From Thalassotalea sp. G2M2-11 (GTDB lineage: Bacteria; Pseudomonadota; Gammaproteobacteria; Enterobacterales; Alteromonadaceae), in contig NZ_JADNYL010000002.1 of assembly GCF_017168195.1 (NCBI RefSeq), forward strand, positions 1-64,000: DNA of 64,000 nt, in the 5' to 3' direction. The notes under the pieces are model-generated. The model did no database searches, was not told the origin of the DNA, and saw only the letters and a program-made list of their open reading frames with translations. The position numbers and the translations under genes were made by a program. Shown one piece after another: positions 20,669-29,285 of the stretch; the first letter of the stretch is position 1, and every line of letters begins with the position of its first letter.

Positions 20669-20797
20669 ATGCATCATTCAAACACCCACACCAGTGAAAA
20701 GAAACTTGAGATCCCAGTAAACATTTCAAAAAAATATGCAATCACTTTGCTTTCATACATCGCTTTTATTTCGTTACTTGTTTCCATTTTTATTTAA
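20669..20797 (+). CDS. Small single-pass membrane protein (42 aa)
   Basis: The reading frame starts at an ATG with AAAGGA eight bases upstream. It encodes a charged N-terminal half (HTSEKKLEIPVNISKKY) and a C-terminal hydrophobic helix of about 20 residues ending at the stop codon. I do not recognise the family. The good ribosome site and a hairpin directly after the stop support expression. An upstream in-frame start at 20615 has no comparable site. Confidence 0.6.
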   Translation: MHHSNTHTSEKKLEIPVNISKKYAITLLSYIAFISLLVSIFI

Positions 20798-20809
20798 CGA
20801 CTGATGTTT

Positions 20810-20851
20810 AATACCTATAGTCAGTTTTATGCGCTACTGATTATAGGTATT
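20810..20851 (+). terminator. Hairpin after the small membrane protein gene
   Basis: Positions 20810-20825 pair with 20836-20851 (16-bp stem with one mismatch). No T-run follows, so termination is uncertain. Confidence 0.45.
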
Positions 20852-20888
20852 ACACGATTGTGCTTTTATCACTGTTATAGATAATAAA

Positions 20889-20910
20889 AAGCCTCGCATT
20901 AACGAGGCTT
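20889..20910 (-). terminator. Terminator after the DUF2059-like gene
   Basis: The stem AAGCCTCG / CGAGGCTT with loop CATTAA is followed by a T-run on the minus strand, 30 bp past the stop at 20940. Confidence 0.8.
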
Positions 20911-20939
20911 AATTTTAAATACTGAGGTGAATTAATAAA

Positions 20940-21761
20940 TTAACTTTGCTCTGCTATCACATTTTTCATCAGGGTTGCTCCCCAATCATTCATGGCAGCA
21001 CCAACCGCATCCACTAACACAGACAAATATTTTTTCCCCGTATCATGCATAAAAAAGTTACTATAATTTGCTAAATCTTCATTACTAATATTTTGATATA
21101 TAAAGTATGAGGTAAGGATCATTTGCTGCTTTAACACTGGTTGTAAACTGGCAGACATTTGTTCCAGTTGCTTATCTAAATTTGCGGCAAGTTCTTGGTC
21201 TTCTGGTTTAGATGCCTTTATCGCCATAAACATATTTTTCATCATACCTTTCATCATTTTCATCGCTTGCTCTGCTACTTTGGATGACTCTACATAATGA
21301 ATAATTGCTTGTGTTCTTGCTTGAGCTGGCGGATTCGATTGCATATCTGCCATAAAACGCATGAAGTTTTGTTGAAACTCTGGCTCAGTTGATTGTAACT
21401 CTGCTTTGACAATACGCGTTGCTAAATCACTGTCTAACCACGCAAGGATACTTTCCATTTCACTTGCTGAAACATTATTTTGAATATGTACTAACATCTT
21501 TTGCACCATGCCATCGGTATCCATTGATGAGGTAAAAATTTGCATAAACTTTTGATGTTCAGCAGGATCTTTTGCAGTGAGTGCCATTTGCTGACCGATC
21601 ATATTCATTTGCATCGGCAAACCTTGAATTGAACGCGTGATACCTGATTTATCCATCAAGGTATACACTTGTTCGTCACTGACTTTATTATATGCATGTG
21701 AAGTAAAGGTAATGAGTGACATTACCAAGATACAATAACGGATATGAGTAAATATTTTCAT
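20940..21761 (-). CDS. Secreted helical protein, DUF2059-like
   Basis: A 273-residue protein with a signal peptide (cleavage near SHA/YN). The mature chain is almost entirely helical and methionine-rich. The region around SASEMESILAWLDSDLATRIVKAE resembles the DUF2059 domain, in which a terminal helix pair follows a stretch about substrate-less helices. Function is unknown; the location is probably periplasmic. It stands alone with its own terminator. Confidence 0.6.
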   Translation of the reverse strand: MKIFTHIRYCILVMSLITFTSHAYNKVSDEQVYTLMDKSGITRSIQGLPMQMNMIGQQMALTAKDPAEHQKFMQIFTSSMDTDGMVQKMLVHIQNNVSASEMESILAWLDSDLATRIVKAELQSTEPEFQQNFMRFMADMQSNPPAQARTQAIIHYVESSKVAEQAMKMMKGMMKNMFMAIKASKPEDQELAANLDKQLEQMSASLQPVLKQQMILTSYFIYQNISNEDLANYSNFFMHDTGKKYLSVLVDAVGAAMNDWGATLMKNVIAEQS

Positions 21762-21982
21762 TTTGTTCCCTTAAAATCTAATTAACAGTATTCAGGGAAA
21801 CTAAGCAGCGTTGGTTGGCTTTAGTCCATTAACTTTTTTATGCTTCCCTGCATTTACCTCAGCATACTATGTAACTCATAAAAAATCGATAAGTAATTAT
21901 CTTGCTATAAACACCATATTCGCACTAAGCAGCTAAGCGTACTAATCTATAAACATATCACGATATAAAAGGATAGTTATTC

Positions 21983-22744
21983 ATGAAAAGGGTTTATTGG
22001 CTGATCATTTTCTCGCTTGTTATTCACAATGCTATTGCCGAACAAACTATCACTATTAGTACATCAGAGTGGCCTCCCTATATTTCTGAAAAGTCACCCA
22101 ACTATGGTTATATCTGTCAAATAGTTGAAGAAGCATTTGGCAAAATGAACATAAAAGTTAACTTTGTCTTCTATCCTTGGGCACGAGCCTATGAGGAAGC
22201 AAGGCATGGCAATGTTAATGCGACATCTTATTGGTATAAAGATCCAAAGCATGAAAAAGACTTTTATTTAAGCGAGGCCGTTTCCCGTGAAAATGTTGTG
22301 TTTTTCCGTTTAAAATCAGATAAACCAGTGACATGGAAAGGCTTATCTGATTTTGACGGCTTAACCATAGGGATAACCCGTAGCTACACCTATACACAAG
22401 AACTTTGGCGATACGCCAAACAACACAGTGATAGCATTTCTATTGTTAACACCGATATGCAAAATTTCAAAATGCTGTTATTAGAAAGAATTGATTTAAC
22501 CCCAATACAAGAAACTGTAGGTTGGCATTATTTACAGAGCTCATTTGCTAAAGAGCAAGTCAACCGAGTAGAAGTTATGCGACCTCCATTAAGTGTACGT
22601 ACTGGACATTTGTTGTTCCCAAAATCAGATAAAAACAGTAAAAAGCTCGTTCAACAATTTAATATAGGGCTAAAGCAGCTTATAGACAGTGGCAGAGTAG
22701 ATGAACTAAAAGAAGCACTCATATTGGGACGATATTCAAATTAA
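21983..22744 (+). CDS. Orphan periplasmic solute-binding protein (SBP_bac_3-like)
   Basis: A 253-residue protein with a signal peptide (cleavage near AIA/EQ) and type-3 solute-binding features (TISTSEWPPYISEK, FVFYPWARAYEEARHG). The YPWARA block is shared with the protein at 7129-7920, suggesting related orphan receptors. AAAGGA precedes the ATG. There are no transporter partners. It is followed by another binding protein gene of a different family after a 173-bp gap. Confidence 0.75.
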   Translation: MKRVYWLIIFSLVIHNAIAEQTITISTSEWPPYISEKSPNYGYICQIVEEAFGKMNIKVNFVFYPWARAYEEARHGNVNATSYWYKDPKHEKDFYLSEAVSRENVVFFRLKSDKPVTWKGLSDFDGLTIGITRSYTYTQELWRYAKQHSDSISIVNTDMQNFKMLLLERIDLTPIQETVGWHYLQSSFAKEQVNRVEVMRPPLSVRTGHLLFPKSDKNSKKLVQQFNIGLKQLIDSGRVDELKEALILGRYSN

Positions 22745-22917
22745 TATTTTATATATCTATAATTTATTAGCTTGTTCATTATTTATCAAATAGATTATCC
22801 TAAACCAAAGTATGCAAAAACTTTTATTAAGAACAAAACTCAATCGTATGAGCCAATTGCCATCATTAATAAATTAAACTACATCAATAATAAAATTTTC
22901 AAAAAGTAGTGTTTTAC

Positions 22918-24009
22918 ATGAATAAAAAAACGTTTGCATTATTAATAGTTTTACAGATTCCGTTGTTATGTTTTGCCAGTAATTTCAAAGTGTTTTTTTT
23001 AAACCCTGGCTATCCCGATCAAAATACTACTGGCAAGTTTTGGTCTAATGTCAGCGAATTTATGACAGCAGCCGCAAATGATTTAAATATTGAATTAAAA
23101 ACTATCTACGCATTTAGAAACCATATCTTAATGAAATCTTTGGTAGATGAAATAGCAGCCCAACAGCCCAATTATGTAATAGTCGTTAATGAAAAAGGCA
23201 TTGCGCTTAGCATTATCAAACAATTAGCAGCGCACAACATACCTACTTTTATGTTATTAAATACGTTAAACGAAAAAGACTATTCATCATTATCAGCTAA
23301 AGAGAAAAACTTATTAGTTGGGAGCGTTATTCCAAATAACTATAACGCAGGATATAAACTACTCAACGGTTTAATTGAACAATATGAATCTTTAACTAAT
23401 CAAGGCAAGGTAAACACCTTACGTAATTTGTTGATTTTGAGAGGAGACTACACCACCCCTGCATCAATTGAACGAGATAATGGCTTACAAGACGCATTAG
23501 CGCAACATCAAACTATTCATATTATCGATAGTACAGTGGCCAACTGGTCTAAACAACAAGCCTATCAAAAAGTTAAAGGCATATTGCAGCGTAAACGAGT
23601 TGATATTATTTGGGCTGCAAATGACGCAATGGCTCATGGCGCTAAAAAAGCCGTCAACGAACTTTCGTTAGCACACCCTGTAGTGATCGGCGGCATTAAT
23701 TGGGATGTTGAGGATCCACATTACCCGACAAATTTATCGTTTGGCGGCCATGTTACATTAGGCGCATTAGCATTAATTATGCTTAAAGATATTGATAACA
23801 ATCAATTACCAAAAACCGAAAGACATCAAGTTATTGATATGTTCGAATCAAGCCTAACCCCTTACTCAGAGCTATTTAAAAAACGATTAAAACAACATCA
23901 ACTTGAAAGTTATGACTTTAGCCAGCTTAGTTATAATGCTGATGATAAACTGCCTTTTACCATTGAAAATATCACCAAAACCTTCACGCCTCTTGAAGAA
24001 AGCTTTTAA
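22918..24009 (+). CDS. Periplasmic binding protein, sugar-binding (Peripla_BP) type
   Basis: About 363 residues with a signal peptide (cleavage near CFA/SN). The fold pattern is that of ribose/galactose-type binding proteins: KVFFLNPGYPDQNTTGKFW, the hinge-like IIWAANDAMAHGAKKAV, and VIGGINWD. No ABC partner is adjacent. Such proteins can also be the periplasmic sensor subunits of two-component or c-di-GMP pathways. The ATG at 22918 is chosen; a GTG three codons upstream is the frame opening. Confidence 0.75.
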   Translation: MNKKTFALLIVLQIPLLCFASNFKVFFLNPGYPDQNTTGKFWSNVSEFMTAAANDLNIELKTIYAFRNHILMKSLVDEIAAQQPNYVIVVNEKGIALSIIKQLAAHNIPTFMLLNTLNEKDYSSLSAKEKNLLVGSVIPNNYNAGYKLLNGLIEQYESLTNQGKVNTLRNLLILRGDYTTPASIERDNGLQDALAQHQTIHIIDSTVANWSKQQAYQKVKGILQRKRVDIIWAANDAMAHGAKKAVNELSLAHPVVIGGINWDVEDPHYPTNLSFGGHVTLGALALIMLKDIDNNQLPKTERHQVIDMFESSLTPYSELFKKRLKQHQLESYDFSQLSYNADDKLPFTIENITKTFTPLEESF

Positions 24010-24380
24010 ATTTAGCGAGCAACATTAATAATATTTCACTGACCTTTACGTTTCGCTATGACTTTTTTACAAACTTAATGAGCTATCTATTCCCTTCACA
24101 AACAGGCTAGTTAAAGAGCATTTACAAACCAAATGCATTGCGTTTAAGTAAACAGTCCTGTTCCCTTGAAGTAAAAATTACGACCGCCCCATGAGGGCTC
24201 GTGCAACACAGCGATTCACTATTAAGAACAGACATAAAAACGAGAATAAAAAGATATGACAGGTGTTGCCAAAAAAGATACAAAGCAACAACCTTAACAT
24301 TCTCACACAACGCATTAACAAACCCAATCATGCCTTGTCGTGAGTTCAACTAAATCCCAACCAAAAAGAGGATGGTTACT
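24010..24380. other. Intergenic region upstream of the metalloprotease gene
   Basis: About 370 bp without a credible gene. It contains AGAGG before the protease ATG, and a lone segment at 24068-24081 (TTACAAACTTAATG) similar to the transposon-end motif found at 31 and 43 kb. I see no terminus around it. Confidence 0.4.
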
Positions 24381-26162
24381 ATGTTTTCATCTCGTTATGT
24401 TCTGAAGCCACTGTTACTTAGTACGATGATATCAGCCCCGCTCACTGCTATGGCTCAACCAGAGGCACTTGAGGCACAACCCTTGTTCACTCACCCTACA
24501 TTTTCGGTGTTGCCATCGAAACATGGAGTGTCTGCAGTTAGAGGTAAATTGAACGCGCAAGCGGTGGCTAATGGCACTCAGCAGATTCAGTTGACTCTGC
24601 CCAATGGCAAAACAATTGAGGTGCAGCGTCACAACAATCGCGGACAACTCAATAATGCCTCATGGCATGGCAAAGTGATGGGCCGAAAAGACAGCGATGT
24701 TAGCTTAACGATATACAAGGGATTGGTATTTGGACGTATCGGCTTAGGCCAAGATACGTATGAGATTCGTAGCCAAGGCGGATATACGGTTGTCGAACAA
24801 TTAGACACCGAGTCATTTCCTGACTGCGATAGCTCCATTCACGACTTCAATACCACAAACAATTTTGTGGTCCAAAATGAAGCGGCCGCTAATGAGGAGG
24901 ATGGCACAGTTATTATCGATTTGCTGTCTGTTTATACTCAGGATGCCATCGACGGTGCAGGCGGAGTAGCCGAAGTTAATGCGTTAATCCAAGCTGCGAT
25001 CGATGTTGCCAACACAGCATTTGTTAACAGCCAAGTTAATGCTGAATATCGCTTGGTACATACCGAACTCGTAAACTATGACGGGACTCAGTCAACTACG
25101 CGAGATGCGCGTGATTGGGCGGCAAATAATCCACAAGTGCAAGCTCTGCGCGACCAATACAGTGCCGATATGGTCTCCATTGTGCTTGACACCCCTTCCA
25201 GCTGTGGAACTGCATATATTCAGCGTCAACCAGGTCCAGACTTTGCGCCTTTGGCCTATCAAGCGACAGACATTGATTGTGCGGTTGGTAATATGACATT
25301 TAGCCATGAGCATGGTCATAACTTAGGCATGGAGCACAACCCAGAAAATACCAGTGCGACGTCTGATACCGCCTCGTTCGCATATTCTTTCGGCTTATAC
25401 CATGACGGCAATTACCGCACGACCATGTCGTACTCATCGCCCTGCAACAACGGATGCAGCCGCGTCGCGTATTTTTCTAACCCAGATGTAGTATACAATG
25501 GCAAACCCACCGGCGTTGCCAATAAACATAACAATGCTCAAACAGCAAAAAATACCACGCCAATCATCGAACAGTTCCGTGCATCGGTTCCGCCAAGTGG
25601 CGATCCGAATGCACAATTTGACACCAATGTGAGTGGCTTAACTGTTAACTTTACTGACTTATCGTATGATGCTGACGGCACCATTCAAAGCTGGTTATGG
25701 GACTTTGGCGATGGCACTTCATCGAGCGAACAACATCCACAGCACAGCTATCTAGACAATGGTACTTATACCGTAAGCTTAACGGTCACCGATAATGACA
25801 GCATAACCGATACGGCCACACAGTCTTTGACCGTTATGGCCCAAGCTCCAGACTCACCGAGCAATTTGCTAGCCAACTACACCTATACTGGCAAAGGAAA
25901 AGATAAAACAATCACCGAAGTTGTCTTGGTCTGGAACGACAACTCTGGCAATGAAACCGGTTTTGAACTAGAGCGTTGCTTTGAAACCGTTTCAGGTAAA
26001 GGCAAAAAGCAAACCGTCACCTGTGATTACAGCCTGTATCAGACACTCACTGCGAATACACAAAGCACCTCGGTGAGTAATGAACCCGGCTGGCGCTATC
26101 GCGTTCGTGCGGTGAACAATAATGGTGCTTCTGATTATTCAAATTCAGTTATCGTTGATTAA
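24381..26162 (+). CDS. Secreted reprolysin-like zinc metalloprotease with PKD and Fn3-like domains
   Basis: About 593 residues. The order is signal peptide (to about AMA/QP), propeptide-like region (30-160), metzincin catalytic domain with the zinc motif HEHGHNLGMEH and Met-turn region TTMSYSS, a PKD domain (about 410-485; WLWDFGDGTSSSEQHPQHSY), and a fibronectin-III-like C-terminal domain with FELERC and WRYRVRAVNN. Such enzymes degrade extracellular protein in marine bacteria. AGAGGA lies 8 bp before the ATG at 24381. Its base composition looks more GC-rich than its neighbours, which may mean acquisition. Confidence 0.88.
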   Translation: MFSSRYVLKPLLLSTMISAPLTAMAQPEALEAQPLFTHPTFSVLPSKHGVSAVRGKLNAQAVANGTQQIQLTLPNGKTIEVQRHNNRGQLNNASWHGKVMGRKDSDVSLTIYKGLVFGRIGLGQDTYEIRSQGGYTVVEQLDTESFPDCDSSIHDFNTTNNFVVQNEAAANEEDGTVIIDLLSVYTQDAIDGAGGVAEVNALIQAAIDVANTAFVNSQVNAEYRLVHTELVNYDGTQSTTRDARDWAANNPQVQALRDQYSADMVSIVLDTPSSCGTAYIQRQPGPDFAPLAYQATDIDCAVGNMTFSHEHGHNLGMEHNPENTSATSDTASFAYSFGLYHDGNYRTTMSYSSPCNNGCSRVAYFSNPDVVYNGKPTGVANKHNNAQTAKNTTPIIEQFRASVPPSGDPNAQFDTNVSGLTVNFTDLSYDADGTIQSWLWDFGDGTSSSEQHPQHSYLDNGTYTVSLTVTDNDSITDTATQSLTVMAQAPDSPSNLLANYTYTGKGKDKTITEVVLVWNDNSGNETGFELERCFETVSGKGKKQTVTCDYSLYQTLTANTQSTSVSNEPGWRYRVRAVNNNGASDYSNSVIVD

Positions 26163-26198
26163 AACCAACAAAAGACTGAATTTGAGTTAAAGAAAAAT

Positions 26199-26223
26199 GC
26201 CGAGCGCTATGCTCGGCTTTTTT
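26199..26223 (+). terminator. Terminator after metalloprotease gene
   Basis: The stem GCCGAGC / GCTCGGC with a 5-nt loop is followed by TTTTTT. Confidence 0.9.
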
Positions 26224-26488
26224 GTTATATAGGACGAAAATCAACTGAATGTTGTAAAAATTTTTGACATAAATTTCGAATTTAACTGATCGTACCATTA
26301 ATTATCTCATTGTTTACTTAATCAATTTGCAGCGACTGTTAATGTGTAAAATTCCTCGGCAGTTGTTTTTAAGTATTTCTTTAACTAGACTCGATAAACT
26401 ACCAAAATCACAAGAATTTTGGGATGTTCAACAAATAGTCCTGATTATGTTTTACAGGGAATAAGAATAATTAAAGGATAAAATAATA

Positions 26489-27370
26489 ATGAATATGAAG
26501 AATTTAATAATAAAATCAATGATGTTAGCTAGTGCAGCGTTTAGCGCTACGACTTTAGCCGAAAAGGCACCAGACTTTAGCAAACATAGAGCTGTATTAG
26601 CATATGCAGAGCTTATGACACACCCTGACAGCGACGAAGCTGGTGGAATCATCGTATACCAACGTGATAAAGGCAATGGGCAATTGGGAGCGGACTTTGT
26701 TTACAATGATCCTCGTCGTGCTTCGTTTAACGGCGGTGAGGCCAATGTTAACTTTGCGGTTGACGATACTTCAATGACAAGTGATGCCGGAATGTCTAGT
26801 CAAGCATTTTGGATGAGAGATTCAGTTCATATTTGGAATAGAGAAACATGTTCAAATATGCGTATGGATGAAGTTGCTCACAATGGAAATAGAGGTGTTG
26901 TAGAGCGTTATTTTGAAGGCCAAGGTATTAATGCAGATTGGGGTGCCGACCTTACTCAAGTAGGTTTTCGCTCTGCAGCAGAGTTCCCTGCTGTTTTTGG
27001 TGGAGGTTCAAACATATTAGGGGTCACTTTTACGCTAACATGGGTAGATGAAAATGGAGCCCCAACAGATATTGACAATAACGGTAAAGCAGATGTTGCT
27101 TTCAGAGAAATTTATTATAACGACGAATATGAATGGTCGGATTCGGATGCTGTTGCCCAAGGAGCTATAGATTTTCCAACTGTCGCCATACATGAGGTCG
27201 GTCACGGGGTAAGTGCGGCTCACTTTGGGATGATTGCAGTTAAGAATCAACGTTTATTTGCTAAACCAAGAGCAATAATGAATGCTGTCTATGGTGGTCA
27301 ATTGAGAGATTTGACTGGACGTGATAGTGGATCTCATTGTAGTAATTGGGCTCAATGGCCTAATGGTTAA
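26489..27370 (+). CDS. Secreted metzincin-like metalloprotease
   Basis: A 293-residue protein with a signal peptide (cleavage near LAE). The C-terminal part carries HEVGHGVSAAHFG, a metzincin-type HExxHxxxxxH site in which the usual third glycine is replaced by serine, and a possible Met-turn in RAIMNAVYGG. DIDNNGKADVAFREIYYND resembles a calcium-binding loop followed by catalytic-domain strands. AAAGGA precedes the ATG. The substrate is unknown. It lies after another secreted protease but has its own leader and terminator, so it is not obviously in the same transcript. Confidence 0.75.
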   Translation: MNMKNLIIKSMMLASAAFSATTLAEKAPDFSKHRAVLAYAELMTHPDSDEAGGIIVYQRDKGNGQLGADFVYNDPRRASFNGGEANVNFAVDDTSMTSDAGMSSQAFWMRDSVHIWNRETCSNMRMDEVAHNGNRGVVERYFEGQGINADWGADLTQVGFRSAAEFPAVFGGGSNILGVTFTLTWVDENGAPTDIDNNGKADVAFREIYYNDEYEWSDSDAVAQGAIDFPTVAIHEVGHGVSAAHFGMIAVKNQRLFAKPRAIMNAVYGGQLRDLTGRDSGSHCSNWAQWPNG

Positions 27371-27393
27371 TACATAATTTTACAAAATTCACT

Positions 27394-27417
27394 AAGCCCT
27401 CTTCTGAGGGCTTTTTT
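27394..27417 (+). terminator. Terminator after second protease gene
   Basis: The stem AAGCCCTC / GAGGGCTT with loop TTCT is followed by TTTTTT. Confidence 0.88.
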
Positions 27418-27464
27418 ATTGAGCTACCTATTATTGTCTACAAATACTATTAACGATAGTTAAA

Positions 27465-27608
27465 TCATACCGTTACAAATCCAACTAACCATAAAATTTC
27501 AGACTGGGTTTCCGTAATTGACATGAGAACAATATCATTTAAATAGATCTTAACTGCCACATAGCCAATTAAATATAGCGAGACACATATAGATAAAACA
27601 CGGTTCAT
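27465..27608 (-). CDS. Small membrane protein (47 aa)
   Basis: An ATG at 27608 with AAGGA eight bases upstream opens a 47-residue frame with two hydrophobic segments (VLSICVSLYLIGYVAV and ILWLVGFVTV) separated by a polar turn (MSITETQSE). It begins 13 bp after the stop of the GIDE-like gene, and its ribosome site lies directly after that stop, so it looks like the last gene of that operon. I do not recognise a family. Confidence 0.65.
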   Translation of the reverse strand: MNRVLSICVSLYLIGYVAVKIYLNDIVLMSITETQSEILWLVGFVTV

Positions 27609-27621
27609 TTGGTAGTTCCTT

Positions 27622-28521
27622 TTACCATTTTTTTCCAACGTGGTTATCTAAAACATCAATAGAGTCACTAATATGAAGCTCCGCTTTAGCATCATTTTTT
27701 ATCTCAAAAATTTTACTGACTCCCTGCTCAACGAGAAACTGCAACTCTTCAATACCGCTAGTATCAACCCATTTTCCTTTACCTAGAACCGCAACTTGTT
27801 CGTCTGGCTCTAAAATACCTTCTTCAAATTTAATATTGGCTGCATATACACCAACGTAGTTTCGAGGGGATAACCCCATTTTTTCTAATGCATTTTTTCT
27901 TTTTTCGTTTTCTTGTTCAGTTAAAAAGCCACCACGATCTTTTTTATAATTAGAATCATCATGAACAATATCTTCATGAATCTTAATCTGGGCTTCATTC
28001 ACTCTTACTAAAGCATATTGCTCACCACATTTTATTAGAAAATCGCTAACTTCTTTTACAACTTTAATCGTTTCCCAAATAGTCTTGGATTCAACGTGAG
28101 AGCCTGAACCTTTTGCAGTTACAACCTCTTCTTCACATAAAGCTCTTGTTTCATATGCTGCACATTGCTTATCGGAAAAAGGTGCAACAAGCGATTCTCC
28201 CATTAATCTAAGAGTTCCTTGAATTCGTACAACTTCATCATCATTGCAACTAACCAAATTCGATTTTTTAACTTCCTTGAAAGTACGAATAAATTTGCGT
28301 CTCCCCCAAAAATAAGAATAAACAAATGAAAATGCCCATAAAGTAATTGCAGGAAATCCAAATATTATGAGTAATCTATAATCAGTTTGATCCCAAATAT
28401 TTCGAAACCATTCACTTGTTTCTGACAAATGCCAACCTCCGAATGCGAATAGCATCAACAGACCTAAGCCACCAAACAATCCAATGTAATGTAAATGCGT
28501 TTCGCTTAAATCAATTTTCAT
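27622..28521 (-). CDS. GIDE-like (MULAN-type) membrane protein
   Basis: A 299-residue protein with two transmembrane helices (about 12-30 and 48-72) flanking a small loop, then a domain about 95-280 with the pattern VRIQGTLRLMGESLVAPFSD followed by CAAYETRALC. This matches the GIDE/BAM domain found between the membrane helices of the mitochondrial ubiquitin ligase MULAN and in prokaryotic proteins of unknown role. No RING domain is attached. It lies between the helical protein gene upstream (5-bp gap) and the 47-residue membrane protein downstream, forming a three-gene unit. Confidence 0.65.
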   Translation of the reverse strand: MKIDLSETHLHYIGLFGGLGLLMLFAFGGWHLSETSEWFRNIWDQTDYRLLIIFGFPAITLWAFSFVYSYFWGRRKFIRTFKEVKKSNLVSCNDDEVVRIQGTLRLMGESLVAPFSDKQCAAYETRALCEEEVVTAKGSGSHVESKTIWETIKVVKEVSDFLIKCGEQYALVRVNEAQIKIHEDIVHDDSNYKKDRGGFLTEQENEKRKNALEKMGLSPRNYVGVYAANIKFEEGILEPDEQVAVLGKGKWVDTSGIEELQFLVEQGVSKIFEIKNDAKAELHISDSIDVLDNHVGKKW

Positions 28522-28526
28522 ATTAA

Positions 28527-29249
28527 TTACTCATCATAATAAATGGGTTGGCTAAATGAATATGATTTGCCATTAACTTCACACCACTTAGGGAATGAAA
28601 TACTCGCAATATCTGCCTGTCCAACTTGTTCTTTATAACTCATCCAGTCTTTTAGTAGCTCTTCGCTATCTGTTATTTCTTTGGTTAGGTACTCTTTATA
28701 TTTCGAGTCTTCCATTCGATTGAAGTAAGTTTTAGCTTCTTCTAATCTGTTAATAGCGTTTTTTTCTTCTCCTAAAAATATCGATTCAGATACATGGTGT
28801 ACCTGGAAGTCAACATCATCAATCGCTGATATCGCCAGCCTATAAAGAGCGATTTGATCCGTAGGGTTATGTTTCAAAGCTTGGATAAAACATTCGTTTT
28901 CTCCAGTCATGTAGCCCAGCAGAGTATATGGGGCTGCCGATGACTCAATTGAACACCACTTAGTGAAAATATCCGTGATGTAAACTTGAAGAGGATGGGA
29001 AAGCAACTGATGAATGTCACTATTCCAAAATGCTAGCTCTGCTAAACGAACACAAATATCTCGCTGTTTTTTTAATTCAAGATTTTCAAGATTCTTGACG
29101 TAATCTTTCACAATACTGACAGCTTGCTTTTTTAAGCCTTTTTCCTTCAGAGAACAATATTCTGCAAAGAGTTCAAAGCCTGCTTCGTTTTTAAACCTCT
29201 CAGCAATATTTTTAAGGCCCTCAAAGTTCTCCTGATTCCAATAGTGCAT
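28527..29249 (-). CDS. Helical repeat protein of unknown function
   Basis: A 240-residue soluble, mostly helical protein with TPR-like pairs (AGFELFAEYCSLKEKGLKKQ; NECFIQALKHNPTDQIALYR). It has no signal peptide. It begins 36 bp after the FAD oxidase stop and ends 5 bp before the GIDE-like gene, so it is probably co-transcribed. I cannot assign a function. Confidence 0.55.
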   Translation of the reverse strand: MHYWNQENFEGLKNIAERFKNEAGFELFAEYCSLKEKGLKKQAVSIVKDYVKNLENLELKKQRDICVRLAELAFWNSDIHQLLSHPLQVYITDIFTKWCSIESSAAPYTLLGYMTGENECFIQALKHNPTDQIALYRLAISAIDDVDFQVHHVSESIFLGEEKNAINRLEEAKTYFNRMEDSKYKEYLTKEITDSEELLKDWMSYKEQVGQADIASISFPKWCEVNGKSYSFSQPIYYDE

Positions 29250-29285
29250 TAATTGAGTACCTTATTAAAAATTTCCCGTTTCGCG

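Noticed and set aside
24068-24081. A further left or right transposon end (TTACAAACTTAATG)
   Set aside because: It is a single copy without a TGT/ACA terminus or neighbouring sites; probably chance in AT-rich DNA.
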